A stretch of DNA of 64,000 nt from Candidatus Polarisedimenticolia bacterium (lineage in GTDB: Bacteria > Acidobacteriota > Polarisedimenticolia > Gp22-AA2), in contig DASYUH010000056.1 in NCBI GenBank assembly GCA_036001465.1, forward strand, positions 62,001-126,000. The letters are read 5' to 3'. Shown here in pieces: positions 1-7,094 of the stretch (positions within the stretch are counted from its first letter, which is position 1; each line of letters opens with the position of its first letter). A program made the translations under genes and the position numbers. The notes under the pieces were generated by a model that was given only the letters and a program-made list of their open reading frames with translations, made no database searches and was not told the origin of the DNA.

Positions 1-1
1 C

Positions 2-1561
2 TCGACCGGGACCCGGACGATCCCCGCCCTGGGGCTTCTGGTGGGCGGCCGGACCTATCGCACCCAGCCGATCGACATCGAGGTGGTTCCGGGAGGCGCC
101 GGCCCCTCGCCTCCGCAGGGCGGCTCCCCTCCGGGACCCGGCGTGGGGGGGCGGCCTGGGCGGCCCGGCGGCACGCAGCGGCCGCCGACGGAGCCCGAGG
201 CCGCCCCGCGCGTGTGGGTGGCCGCCGAGGTGGACACGCGGACCGCGTACGTCGGACAGCAGGTGACGCTGCGCGTCCTGCTCGACACCCAGACGGAAAT
301 CCTCAACCTGGGGACCAAGGATGCGCCGACCTTCCCCGGCTTCTGGGCGGAGGAGATCAAGCTGCCCGAGAACCTCGAGCTGCGGCGCATCCAGCGCGAC
401 GCGGAGGCCTACAACGAGTACACCCTGATGAAGCGGGCGCTCTTTCCGACCGGGAGCGGCCCCCTCGTGATCCCGCCGATGACCTATCAGGTGCAGGTGC
501 GGCGGCGCAGCCAGGACCCGATCGAATCGTTCTTCTTCACCCCGACCGAGACCCTGACCCGCCGCACCGAGCCGATCACCCTTCACGTGCAGCCGCTCCC
601 GGCCACGTCCCGGCCGGACGACTTCACCGGCGCGGTCGGGGCCTTTTCGTTGAGCGTGATCGCCGATCGCAACGAGTCGCGGGTCAACGACGCCATCGGG
701 TTGAAGGTCAAGATAGCCGGTGAGGGGAACCTGAACGCGGTGAACGCCCTGCCGCTCCCCGAGCTGAGCGACTTCAAGCAGTTCGCCCCGAAGGTCTCGA
801 TGTCGACGGCGGTCGTGGGCGACCGGCTGCGCAGCGAGAAGGTCTGGGATTACGTCCTGATCCCGCTGGCGCCGGGGACCCAGACCATCCCGCCGGTGCG
901 CTTTTCGTTTTTCGATCCGAGGGCCGGCGCCTATCGCGCCGTCGCGAGCGCGGCCGTCCCGATCCAGGTGGCCCGTGGGGGAGAGGGGACCGGCGGCGGC
1001 CCGGGCACGGCGGTGGCTCAGAGCGACGTGCGCCAGCTGCGGAGGGACATCCATTTCATCAAGCAGGCGCCGGACGGGCTCAAGGACCGGTCCCGGCCGT
1101 TCTACCGCACCCCCCTGTTCGCCGTGCTCCTGCTCCTGCCGGTGGCCGCGGACCTGGGTGTCTTCGTGGTGGCGCGGACGCGCGACGCCCAGCGGGCCAG
1201 CGTGGGCCAGAGGCGCCGCCGGCGCGCCCGCTCCCTGGCCCTGAGGCGGTTGAAGGAGGCCAGACGGAGGGGAAGCCACTCGAGCGCGAGGGCGTTCTAC
1301 GCCGAAGTCGCCAGCGCCCTCAGCGAGTACGTGGCCGCCAAGTTCGACATCCCTGCCGCCGGACTGACCCACGACCGGATCGAGGAGCTCCTCGCCGGAC
1401 GGGGAGTGCCGGAAGACGCCCGCAGGGCATTCCACCGCTGCCTGGAGGCCTGTGACTACGCGCGCTTCGCTCCCGCCTCCTCGGGCGCCGAGGAGATGCG
1501 GCGCACGGTCGCCGACGCCGAGGAGATCGTGGCGCGGCTCGAGCGGACGCTCGGCGCATGA
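2..1561 (+). CDS. batD: BatD family protein (5' end outside window)
   Basis: Membrane-anchored Bat protein of the aerotolerance (Bat) operon, whose members are thought to form a periplasmic-side complex in stress tolerance; the biochemical role is unknown. The reading frame is open from base 2, so the true start lies upstream; the in-frame GTG at 41 is internal. The visible part holds tandem BatD-type beta domains ending in the pattern IPxLxVGGRTYRTQPI, then a second module around positions 600-970. A single membrane helix lies at about 1102-1170, followed by a basic cytoplasmic tail (KEARRRG region) and a helical C-terminal domain. It overlaps the next gene by 4 bases (ATGA), which suggests translational coupling. 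BatA/BatB and the MoxR ATPase would be expected upstream, outside the window. The family call is firm; the function is inferred from the family. Confidence 0.85.
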   Translation, partial: STGTRTIPALGLLVGGRTYRTQPIDIEVVPGGAGPSPPQGGSPPGPGVGGRPGRPGGTQRPPTEPEAAPRVWVAAEVDTRTAYVGQQVTLRVLLDTQTEILNLGTKDAPTFPGFWAEEIKLPENLELRRIQRDAEAYNEYTLMKRALFPTGSGPLVIPPMTYQVQVRRRSQDPIESFFFTPTETLTRRTEPITLHVQPLPATSRPDDFTGAVGAFSLSVIADRNESRVNDAIGLKVKIAGEGNLNAVNALPLPELSDFKQFAPKVSMSTAVVGDRLRSEKVWDYVLIPLAPGTQTIPPVRFSFFDPRAGAYRAVASAAVPIQVARGGEGTGGGPGTAVAQSDVRQLRRDIHFIKQAPDGLKDRSRPFYRTPLFAVLLLLPVAADLGVFVVARTRDAQRASVGQRRRRRARSLALRRLKEARRRGSHSSARAFYAEVASALSEYVAAKFDIPAAGLTHDRIEELLAGRGVPEDARRAFHRCLEACDYARFAPASSGAEEMRRTVADAEEIVARLERTLGA

Positions 1562-2319
1562 GGCCCCCCGCTCTTGCCATCACGCTCCTGATCCTCGCCT
1601 GCGGCGTGACCACGGCGCATGCCTCGACGGCGCGGGAGCTGTTCGAGAAGGGCAATGGAGCCTACGAGCAGGGCCGCTATGAGGAGGCGGCGGCGGCCTA
1701 CGAGAAGATCCTGGGATACGGAGTGATCGATCCGCGCGTGTTGTACAACCTGGGCAATGCCCATTTCAAGATGGGGCGACTCGGGGCGGCCATCCTCAAC
1801 TACGAACGCGCCCTGCGTCTCGACCCCGCCGACCGGGACGTGCGCGACAACCTCGAGTACGCCCGCGGCCTCATCAGGGACCGGGTCGCGGAAGCGGAGA
1901 TCCCGTACCCGGTGCAGGTGGTGAGGAGCTTCATCGATGGCCTTCCGGCCGATCTGCTGACCGTGCTGTTCCTGATCGTCCTCTACGCCGCGGCGGGGCT
2001 TCTCGGCCTGCTGCCGCTCACGGAGTCGTACGGGGCGCGGCGGGCGCTCGGCTATGGCGCCGCGTGCGCCGCCCTCGCGACCGTCGTCATCGGCACGGCC
2101 CTCGGTTACAGCATCGATCAGAAAACCGCGGGGCGCGCGATCGTGATGGAGGACAAGGTCGACGTCCTGAGCGGGCCCGCGGCCGACAACACCGTCCTGT
2201 TCACCGTCCACGAAGGGGCGAGGCTGGAGCTGAGGAACCGGCGCGACGGCTGGTACCAGGTCAGCCTGCCGAACGCCATGAGCGGCTGGGTTCCGTCGGC
2301 GGCGGTGGAGAAGGTGTGA
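1558..2319 (+). CDS. batE: BatE-like TPR and SH3 protein
   Basis: A 253-residue protein with a signal peptide (about residues 1-22), tetratricopeptide repeats (about 26-100, with the ALRLDPADRDVRDNL type of repeat end), two hydrophobic helices (about 130-152 and 164-186) and a C-terminal SH3b-like domain (about 195-250, ending in GWVPSAAVEKV). This TPR-TM-SH3 layout is that of BatE, the last member of many Bat operons. It likely sits in the inner membrane, with the SH3 domain scaffolding other Bat proteins or touching the cell wall. Its start overlaps the batD stop by 4 bases, and its stop overlaps the hemW GTG start by 4 bases, so the three are probably co-transcribed. Confidence 0.8.
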   Translation: MRPPALAITLLILACGVTTAHASTARELFEKGNGAYEQGRYEEAAAAYEKILGYGVIDPRVLYNLGNAHFKMGRLGAAILNYERALRLDPADRDVRDNLEYARGLIRDRVAEAEIPYPVQVVRSFIDGLPADLLTVLFLIVLYAAAGLLGLLPLTESYGARRALGYGAACAALATVVIGTALGYSIDQKTAGRAIVMEDKVDVLSGPAADNTVLFTVHEGARLELRNRRDGWYQVSLPNAMSGWVPSAAVEKV

Positions 2320-3437
2320 TCGGCCTCTACGTCCACGTCCCCTACTGCAGCGTGCGCTGCTCCTATTGCGACTTCTACCTGGTCACGACGCGCGGGCGCG
2401 ATCTGGGGGCCTTCGTGGACGGCCTGTGCGGAGAGATCGCCGCGGTCGGCCCGCCGCTTCGCGGCCGGGAGGCCGACACGGTTCATTTCGGGGGCGGCAC
2501 GCCATCGCTCCTGACCGTCGACGCGCTCGACCGGGTGCTTCACGCCCTCCGCGCCTCGTTCGTGATCGCCGGGGAGCCTGAAATCACCCTGGAGGTCAAT
2601 CCCGAGGACGTGTCCGATGCGCGGCTCGAGGGCTGGCACGCGCTCGGGGTCAACCGGCTGTCGATTGGCGTGCAGTCCCTGGACGACCCCCTCCTGGAAC
2701 AGATGCGCCGGCCGCATGACGCGCGCCGCGCGCTGGCTGCGGTGGCGGCGGCGCGACGCTCCGCGGTGCGCAGCATCGGGGTGGATCTGATCCTGGGCCT
2801 CCCGGGCCAGACGACCGCCGGGACCCTGGAGGGGGTGGCGCGAGTCCTCGATCTCGGCGTGGACCATGTTTCCCTCTACGCCCTCGAGGTGCACGAGCGG
2901 ACCGCCCTGGGGAGGGCGATCGCGCTGGGGCGGCGCGCGGCGATGGGGGACGACGCGCTGGCGGCGCTCTCCGACGCGGCCGCCGACCTGCTCGCGGCTG
3001 GGGGGCTCGCGCAGTACGAGATCTCCAACTTCGCCCGTCCCGGCCACCGGAGCCGGCACAACCTCAAGTATTGGACGGACGAGGAGTACGTCGGTTTCGG
3101 TCCGTCGGCGCACTCGTATGCGGGGGGCGCCCGCTGGTCGAATCCCGCACGACTGGACGACTACATCGCCGGGAGGGGCGCGGCCCTCGGCCGGGTGGAC
3201 GAGGATCCCTCGCGCGTGCACCGCGCCTCCGAGGCGCTCCTCGCGGGCCTGCGGCTCGTGGACGGCGTGGACCTCGGTTTTCTGCAGGCGCGCTACGGGA
3301 CCGACTTCAAGCGGCCGGGCGGGAGGACCCTCGACGACATGGAAGGGGCCGGCCTTCTGGAGAGCCGTGGCGATCGACTGCGGCTCACCCGCCGGGGCCG
3401 CTTGGTCTCGAACGAAGTCCTGGCGCAGCTCATCTAG
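2316..3437 (+). CDS. hemW: HemW-like radical SAM heme chaperone
   Basis: Radical SAM protein of the HemN/HemW family, 373 residues. The N-terminus carries the cluster motif YCSVRCSYC (Cys11, Cys15, Cys18), followed by GGGTPSLL (SAM binding) and a HemW-type C-terminal domain. The length and the lack of the extra N-terminal region of true HemN favour HemW, which inserts or carries heme rather than oxidising coproporphyrinogen. The GTG at 2316 was chosen because the conserved N-terminus (IGLYVHVPYC) begins there and it overlaps the batE stop as GTGA; a longer upstream reading would run through batE. The cluster and SAM motifs look intact. Annotation as oxygen-independent coproporphyrinogen oxidase is a common alternative. 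Confidence 0.9.
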   Translation: MIGLYVHVPYCSVRCSYCDFYLVTTRGRDLGAFVDGLCGEIAAVGPPLRGREADTVHFGGGTPSLLTVDALDRVLHALRASFVIAGEPEITLEVNPEDVSDARLEGWHALGVNRLSIGVQSLDDPLLEQMRRPHDARRALAAVAAARRSAVRSIGVDLILGLPGQTTAGTLEGVARVLDLGVDHVSLYALEVHERTALGRAIALGRRAAMGDDALAALSDAAADLLAAGGLAQYEISNFARPGHRSRHNLKYWTDEEYVGFGPSAHSYAGGARWSNPARLDDYIAGRGAALGRVDEDPSRVHRASEALLAGLRLVDGVDLGFLQARYGTDFKRPGGRTLDDMEGAGLLESRGDRLRLTRRGRLVSNEVLAQLI

Positions 3438-3439
3438 GA

Positions 3440-3482
3440 GTGCGTCCGAGTCACAGGGTGGGTCGCGTTCCGGACGCCCTGG
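3440..3482 (+). repeat. 43-bp dispersed element, copy 1
   Basis: Lies between the convergent ends of hemW and the sulfatase-like gene. It matches the segment 10160-10202 read on the other strand at 35 of 43 positions, including the shared core CGCGTTCCGGACGCC. The ends can pair (GCGTCCG near the left end with CGGACGC near the right), giving a possible 7-bp stem. Both copies sit between convergent genes, as expected for a REP-like element or bidirectional terminator. No transposase is nearby. Confidence 0.6.
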
Positions 3483-3492
3483 CGTCCCGGCG

Positions 3493-4911
3493 TCAGTTGA
3501 CGTAGCCGAGCGAGCGGAGCCTCTGGAGCTCCTCCGGATCGATGTCGCGCGGCGCGCCCTGTTCGCCCGTCCCATAGTCGACGAAGCGCTGCAGCTCGCC
3601 GAGGAGCCGCACGCGGATCCCGGACTCCCTTCCTTCCTGGACCAGGTTGCGCGATTCGGTCGGATCCCGCTCCAGATCGTACATCTCCAGGAAGGCGCCC
3701 CCGGGCTTTGGAATCTGGATCAGCTTGTAGCGGCCGTCGAACGCCGACGACCACCTGCCCGCGGGCCCCGGAATGAAGAAACGGGGGTTTTCCGGGTGGA
3801 TGAGCTGGTAATCGCTCTCGGCGAACACGACCCTCCGTCCCGGGGCAGGGGCGAATCGGACCCCGCTGCCGGTCCCCGTCGCCGCGCCGGCTACCAGGAG
3901 CGGCCGTCCGTCCACCCCCTGCATCCGGCTGATCCCGGCGAGGGCGAGGAGGGTCGGGGCGACATCGACGTTCTCGGCCAGGGCGTCCGCGCGGGTCCCG
4001 GCGGCGAGGCTCCCGGACAGGGCGAAGATCAACGGGATGCGCAGCGTGTCCTGATACAGGAACTCTCCGTGGGCGAAATGGTAGTCGTGCTCGCCCAGGC
4101 TCTCACCGTGATCGGAGGTGAAGACGGTCAGGAGGGGCCGCGTCCCGGTTCCCCGGAGGGCCTCGAGAAGCTCGCCGATGGCCGCGTCGGACTGGGCGAT
4201 CTCGCCGTCGTACAGCGCCTTGACGTGCTCGACCTGGCGGGGTGGCAGACGGTTCTCGAAGATCACCTGCCCCTTGGTGATCCGGTTCGACTCGAGATCG
4301 TCGTACAGCGTGAAGGGGCCCGCGAAGTCCGGGTCGAACCGGCGGTCGAACGGGGGAGGAGGCTGGTAGGTCCAGTGGGGATCGAGGTAGTGCACCCAGA
4401 GAAAGAAGGGACGATCGGTCGGGCGCGAGCGCAGCCATTCGACCGCCGCCCGGCTGATGGCGGCGGACGAGTTCCCCTCCCAGCGCTGCGGCGGGTTGTC
4501 GTAACGGTCAAACCCCTGCTCGAAACCGCGTCCGGGGCGCAGGAAGAGGTTGGAGGAGAATGCGGCGGTGTCGTACCCGTCCTCCCGCAGGATCTCCGCC
4601 ACGGTGAGATTGGCCGGCGACAGGGACGCAAAGAGCCCGCGTGCTCCATGCACCTTGGGGTATCGGCCGGTCATGATCGAGGCCACGGACTGGGTGGTGC
4701 GGGGGAGGGTGGTGAATGCGCGCTCGAACAGGACGCCGCGCGCCGCCAGACGATCGATGTTCGGAGAGGTGGCCCGGGCGTAGCCGTAACAGCCGAGGCG
4801 GTCGGCGCGCAGCGTGTCGACGGTGATCAGGAGGATATCCGGCCTGGGGGCGCTGGAATGACAAGCGGCCAGGAGCAAGGCCGCAGGCGCCAGAAGCCGC
4901 AGTGTCAACAT
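3493..4911 (-). CDS. lipoprotein of the sulfatase/phosphotransferase superfamily
   Basis: A 472-residue alkaline-phosphatase-fold hydrolase. The N-terminus is a lipoprotein signal ending LLLAAC (lipid-attached Cys17). The fold signature is clear: VDTLRADRLG with metal-ligand Asp32, the nucleophile loop TTLPRTTQS, MTGRYP, and the second metal site TSDHGESLGEH. The canonical sulfatase nucleophile motif is C/S-x-P-x-R; here the equivalent residue is Thr68 and the Arg is missing. Classic formylglycine maturation therefore cannot occur. Thr at this position is known in related phosphoethanolamine and lipoteichoic-acid transferases and in many unassigned bacterial 'sulfatases'. The start at 4911 was chosen because a TATAAT box ends 7 bases before it; an in-frame ATG at 4920 overlaps that box. 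Substrate unknown; likely anchored in the envelope. Confidence 0.75.
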   Translation of the reverse strand: MLTLRLLAPAALLLAACHSSAPRPDILLITVDTLRADRLGCYGYARATSPNIDRLAARGVLFERAFTTLPRTTQSVASIMTGRYPKVHGARGLFASLSPANLTVAEILREDGYDTAAFSSNLFLRPGRGFEQGFDRYDNPPQRWEGNSSAAISRAAVEWLRSRPTDRPFFLWVHYLDPHWTYQPPPPFDRRFDPDFAGPFTLYDDLESNRITKGQVIFENRLPPRQVEHVKALYDGEIAQSDAAIGELLEALRGTGTRPLLTVFTSDHGESLGEHDYHFAHGEFLYQDTLRIPLIFALSGSLAAGTRADALAENVDVAPTLLALAGISRMQGVDGRPLLVAGAATGTGSGVRFAPAPGRRVVFAESDYQLIHPENPRFFIPGPAGRWSSAFDGRYKLIQIPKPGGAFLEMYDLERDPTESRNLVQEGRESGIRVRLLGELQRFVDYGTGEQGAPRDIDPEELQRLRSLGYVN

Positions 4912-4918
4912 GCGGGGC

Positions 4919-4924
4919 ATTATA
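4919..4924 (-). promoter_or_regulatory. -10 box for a leaderless start of the sulfatase-like gene
   Basis: Perfect TATAAT on the minus strand followed by 7 bases and the ATG at 4911, which would place the transcript start at or next to the A of the ATG. No good -35 is visible and there is no clear Shine-Dalgarno before either ATG. It is divergent from the -10 box at 4979-4984. Confidence 0.5.
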
Positions 4925-4978
4925 GAGCGCCCACCCGATGCGGGCCGCGCGCAGAGTGCGGTCCAGCCCGGAGTCATG

Positions 4979-4984
4979 TAGGAT
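4979..4984 (+). promoter_or_regulatory. -10 box before the threonine-aldolase remnant
   Basis: TAGGAT followed by exactly 7 bases and the ATG at 4992, the same geometry as the -10 boxes at 4919-4924, 21209-21214 and 57223-57228. It suggests that the start of the broken gene was, or still is, transcribed without a leader. Confidence 0.4.
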
Positions 4985-4991
4985 CCGCGCC

Positions 4992-5140
4992 ATGAAGGAC
5001 GCCCACGGACCTCCCATCGATCTCCGATCCGACACGGTCACCCGGCCGACCCCCTCGATGCGGCGAGCCATGGCCGAGGTGGGGGCGGTGAGGGGATCGC
5101 GCGGGCGTGCGCCAGCCTGGAGCACATCCTGGGCGGGCAC
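4992..5140 (+). pseudogene. L-threonine aldolase remnant
   Basis: From ATG 4992 the frame reads into IDLRSDTVTRPTPSMRRAMA, the hallmark N-terminus of low-specificity L-threonine aldolases (PLP enzymes of about 340 residues). Recognisable sequence stops after about 27 residues. About 15 codons later, in the +1 frame, GIARACASLEHILGG resembles the C-terminal helix of the same family; that part is a weaker call. The remainder, including the PLP lysine region, is absent, so the simplest reading is a large internal deletion. The in-frame continuation to 5219 runs into the neighbouring terminator and the small heat-shock gene and is not meaningful. Confidence 0.55.
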
Positions 5141-5170
5141 AAAAAAGGCGCCGGCCCGAGGGCCGGCGCC
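5141..5170 (-). terminator. Rho-independent terminator of the small heat-shock gene
   Basis: On the minus strand a perfect 10-bp stem (GGCGCCGGCC / GGCCGGCGCC) with a 4-base loop is followed directly by six Ts. It begins 18 bases after the stop codon of the gene at 5188. This is the clearest intrinsic terminator in the window. Confidence 0.9.
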
Positions 5171-5187
5171 GTCTGAACGAAGCGGCG

Positions 5188-5643
5188 TTACTTCGCGGCA
5201 TCCGCGCCGAGGATCTTGATCTTCTTCGGCTTCACCTCGTCCGCCTTCGGAACGACGACCTCGAGGACGCCGTCCTTGCAGGTCGCCTTGATCTGCTCGG
5301 GATTGATCCGGGTGGACAGGACGAAGCTGCGGGAGAACGTGCCGTAGAAGCGCTCCAGCCGATAGGAGTTCTCGCCGTCCACGACGTTCTCCTGCTTCTT
5401 CTCGCCACGCAGGGTGATCGTGTTGTTCTCGACGCTCACGTCGATGTCGTCGCTGCGGACGCCGGGAATCTCGGCCCGCAGGACGATCCGGTCCGCTTCC
5501 TCGTGGATGTCGACCGGGGGGAACCAGCCGCTCACCGGCTCGGCTGGCGTGAGGACGCGAAACGAGGCGTCGCCCAGCATGCGGTTCATTCTGTCGGAGA
5601 GAGTCAGCACATCGCGGAACGGGTCCCAACGAGTCAGGTTCAT
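5188..5643 (-). CDS. hsp20: small heat-shock protein (Hsp20/alpha-crystallin family)
   Basis: A 151-residue ATP-independent chaperone that holds unfolding proteins. The start MNLTRWDPFRDVLTLSDRMN is the classic Hsp20 N-terminus. The alpha-crystallin domain spans about residues 42-140 (VDIHEEADRIVLRAEIPGV; the FYGTFSRSFVLS strand; KDGVLEVVVPKAD). The C-terminal KIKILG is an IxI-like tail motif used in oligomer assembly. The ATG at 5643 is preceded by AGGAGG 8 bases upstream; the longer open frame to 5748 would run back into the promoter. Transcribed alone: promoter and operator upstream, intrinsic terminator downstream. Its AT-rich control region contrasts with the rest of the window. Confidence 0.95.
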   Translation of the reverse strand: MNLTRWDPFRDVLTLSDRMNRMLGDASFRVLTPAEPVSGWFPPVDIHEEADRIVLRAEIPGVRSDDIDVSVENNTITLRGEKKQENVVDGENSYRLERFYGTFSRSFVLSTRINPEQIKATCKDGVLEVVVPKADEVKPKKIKILGADAAK

Positions 5644-5719
5644 CTTCCAGGCCTCCTTCTGTGAAATCTGGCTCACGGCCGGCTCCATTGAAGCCTTCCC
5701 GATCACCAGGGACGCTGGG

Positions 5720-5748
5720 AATATATAACTTGAGTGTATTGATGTCAA
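5720..5748 (-). promoter_or_regulatory. sigma70-type promoter of hsp20
   Basis: On the minus strand TTGACA (5748-5743), a 17-base spacer and TATATT (5725-5720): a near-consensus housekeeping promoter. The predicted start is near 5712, about 70 bases before the ATG. It coincides with the inverted repeat at 5725-5753, so a repressor bound there would cover both promoter boxes. Confidence 0.8.
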
Positions 5749-5753
5749 GTTAT
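5725..5753. promoter_or_regulatory. HAIR-like inverted repeat (probable HspR-type operator)
   Basis: Two perfect 9-bp arms, ATAACTTGA and TCAAGTTAT, are separated by 11 bases. The known HspR site HAIR is CTTGAGT-N7-ACTCAAG, which contains CTTGA-N11-TCAAG. This site has exactly CTTGA-N11-TCAAG, with a full CTTGAGT left half and two mismatches in the right half. It overlaps the hsp20 promoter. No CIRCE element is seen. No hspR gene is in the window, so the regulator is inferred. Confidence 0.65.
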
Positions 5754-5869
5754 CTTAGTTTAATTAGATAATATTTATTAAGTATCGTATTATCATAATG
5801 TTATAGGTGTACGCGAGTAATGATTGCGGCGCAGCGTGAACATTCTGGGTGAGTTGGGCCCCCGTCTTC

Positions 5870-5898
5870 TTGATCGGGGATCGAGGCTGAACTAGAAT
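5870..5898 (+). promoter_or_regulatory. promoter of the acyl-CoA dehydrogenase operon
   Basis: TTGATC (5870-5875), 17-base spacer, TAGAAT (5893-5898). The predicted start is near 5905, about 30 bases before the gene's TTG start. The stretch 5754-5869 between this promoter and the hsp20 operator is AT-rich, and no gene or other element is recognised in it. Confidence 0.6.
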
Positions 5899-5933
5899 CG
5901 CCCTCTCGTCCCGGTTTTCCTCCGGAGGATGGA

Positions 5934-7094
5934 TTGGATTTCCTTCTGACCGAAGAGCAGAAACTCACGCGCCAGACCGTCCGTGAATTCGCCGAACGGG
6001 AGATCGCCCCCGGGGCGATCGAGCGCGATGAGTCCCAGGAATTCCCGCGCGACATCATGAAGAAGCTCGGAGAGATGGGGATGCTCGGCGTGGTCTTCCC
6101 GCCCCAGTACGGCGGATCCGGCCTCACGTATCTCGATTACATCCTGATCATCGAGGAGCTGGCGCGCGTGGACGGCTCCATCGGACTCTCGGTGGCGGCG
6201 CACAATTCTCTCTGCACCAACCACATTTTCATGACGGGAAGCGAGGAGCAGAAGCGGCGCTTCATGGTGCCTCTGGCCAGGGGAGAGAAGATCGGCGCCT
6301 GGAGCCTGACGGAGCCGACGGCCGGCAGCGATGCCTCCGGGACCCGCTCGACCGCGGTGCGCGCCGCTGGCGACTGGGTCCTGAACGGCAGCAAGACGTT
6401 CGCCACCCACGGCTCGGTCTGCGACGTCGCCGTGGTGTTCGCGGTCACCGACAAGGGGCGGGGCAAGCACGGGATCTCCGCCTTCATCCTGGAGTCCGGG
6501 ATGAAGGGATTCCGGGCCGGCAGGAAGGAGAACAAGATGGGCTGCCGCGCCTCGGACACGGCGGAGATCGTCATGGAGGGGTGCCGCGTGCCCGACGCCA
6601 ACCGTCTCGGCGAGGAAGGGCAGGGATTCATCGACGCCCTGCGAATCCTCGACGGGGGCCGCATCGGAATCGGGGCGCTCGGCGTCGGCATCGCCCAGGG
6701 GGCATTCGAGCAGGCCACGGCCTACGCCAAGAGCCGGCACCAGTTCGACCGCCCGATCGCCGATTTCCAGGCGGTGCAATGGATGCTCGCCGACTCGGCG
6801 ACGGAGATTCACGCCGCGCGGCTCCTGGTCCAGCGTGCCGCGTTCCTGAAAGACACCGGCCAGGACGTCACCCGGGCGGCGTCGATGGCCAAGCTGTACT
6901 CTTCGGAGACCGCGGTGCGCGTCGCCGGCCGGGCGGTCCAGATCCACGGGGGGTACGGATACGTGAAGGAGTACCCGGTGGAGCGCGCCTATCGCGATGC
7001 CCGCATCTGCACCATCGGGGAAGGGACCTCGGAGATCCAGCGCCTGGTGATCGCGCGCCTCCTTCTGGGAGAGCCGCGCGAACGGGCGACCTGA
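5934..7094 (+). CDS. acyl-CoA dehydrogenase (short-chain/butyryl type)
   Basis: A 386-residue FAD enzyme that makes the alpha-beta double bond of acyl-CoA and passes electrons to ETF. Full-length family features: N-terminal helical domain, the FAD-binding pattern [13 protein letters not shown], the middle beta domain, and the C-terminal helices with the family signatures [19 protein letters not shown] and [17 protein letters not shown]. The catalytic Glu lies in IGEGTSEIQ, the position used by short-chain/butyryl enzymes. Start is TTG at 5934, 5 bases after GGAGG; an ATG at 5929 is out of frame and closes after 6 codons. The stop overlaps the next start (TGATG). Context points to catabolism of short acyl-CoAs, branched-chain intermediates or propionate-yielding substrates. 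Confidence 0.9.
   Translation: MDFLLTEEQKLTRQTVREFAEREIAPGAIERDESQEFPRDIMKKLGEMGMLGVVFPPQYGGSGLTYLDYILIIEELARVDGSIGLSVAAHNSLCTNHIFMTGSEEQKRRFMVPLARGEKIGAWSLTEPTAGSDASGTRSTAVRAAGDWVLNGSKTFATHGSVCDVAVVFAVTDKGRGKHGISAFILESGMKGFRAGRKENKMGCRASDTAEIVMEGCRVPDANRLGEEGQGFIDALRILDGGRIGIGALGVGIAQGAFEQATAYAKSRHQFDRPIADFQAVQWMLADSATEIHAARLLVQRAAFLKDTGQDVTRAASMAKLYSSETAVRVAGRAVQIHGGYGYVKEYPVERAYRDARICTIGEGTSEIQRLVIARLLLGEPRERAT

Noticed and set aside
2866-4995. A 709-codon plus-strand frame across hemW and the sulfatase-like gene
   Set aside because: It crosses two confidently identified genes in the wrong frame or strand and shows no family features.
5929-5949. ATG at 5929 directly after GGAGG as the acyl-CoA dehydrogenase start
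   Set aside because: It is out of frame and stops after 6 codons; the TTG at 5934 is in frame and matches the family N-terminus.
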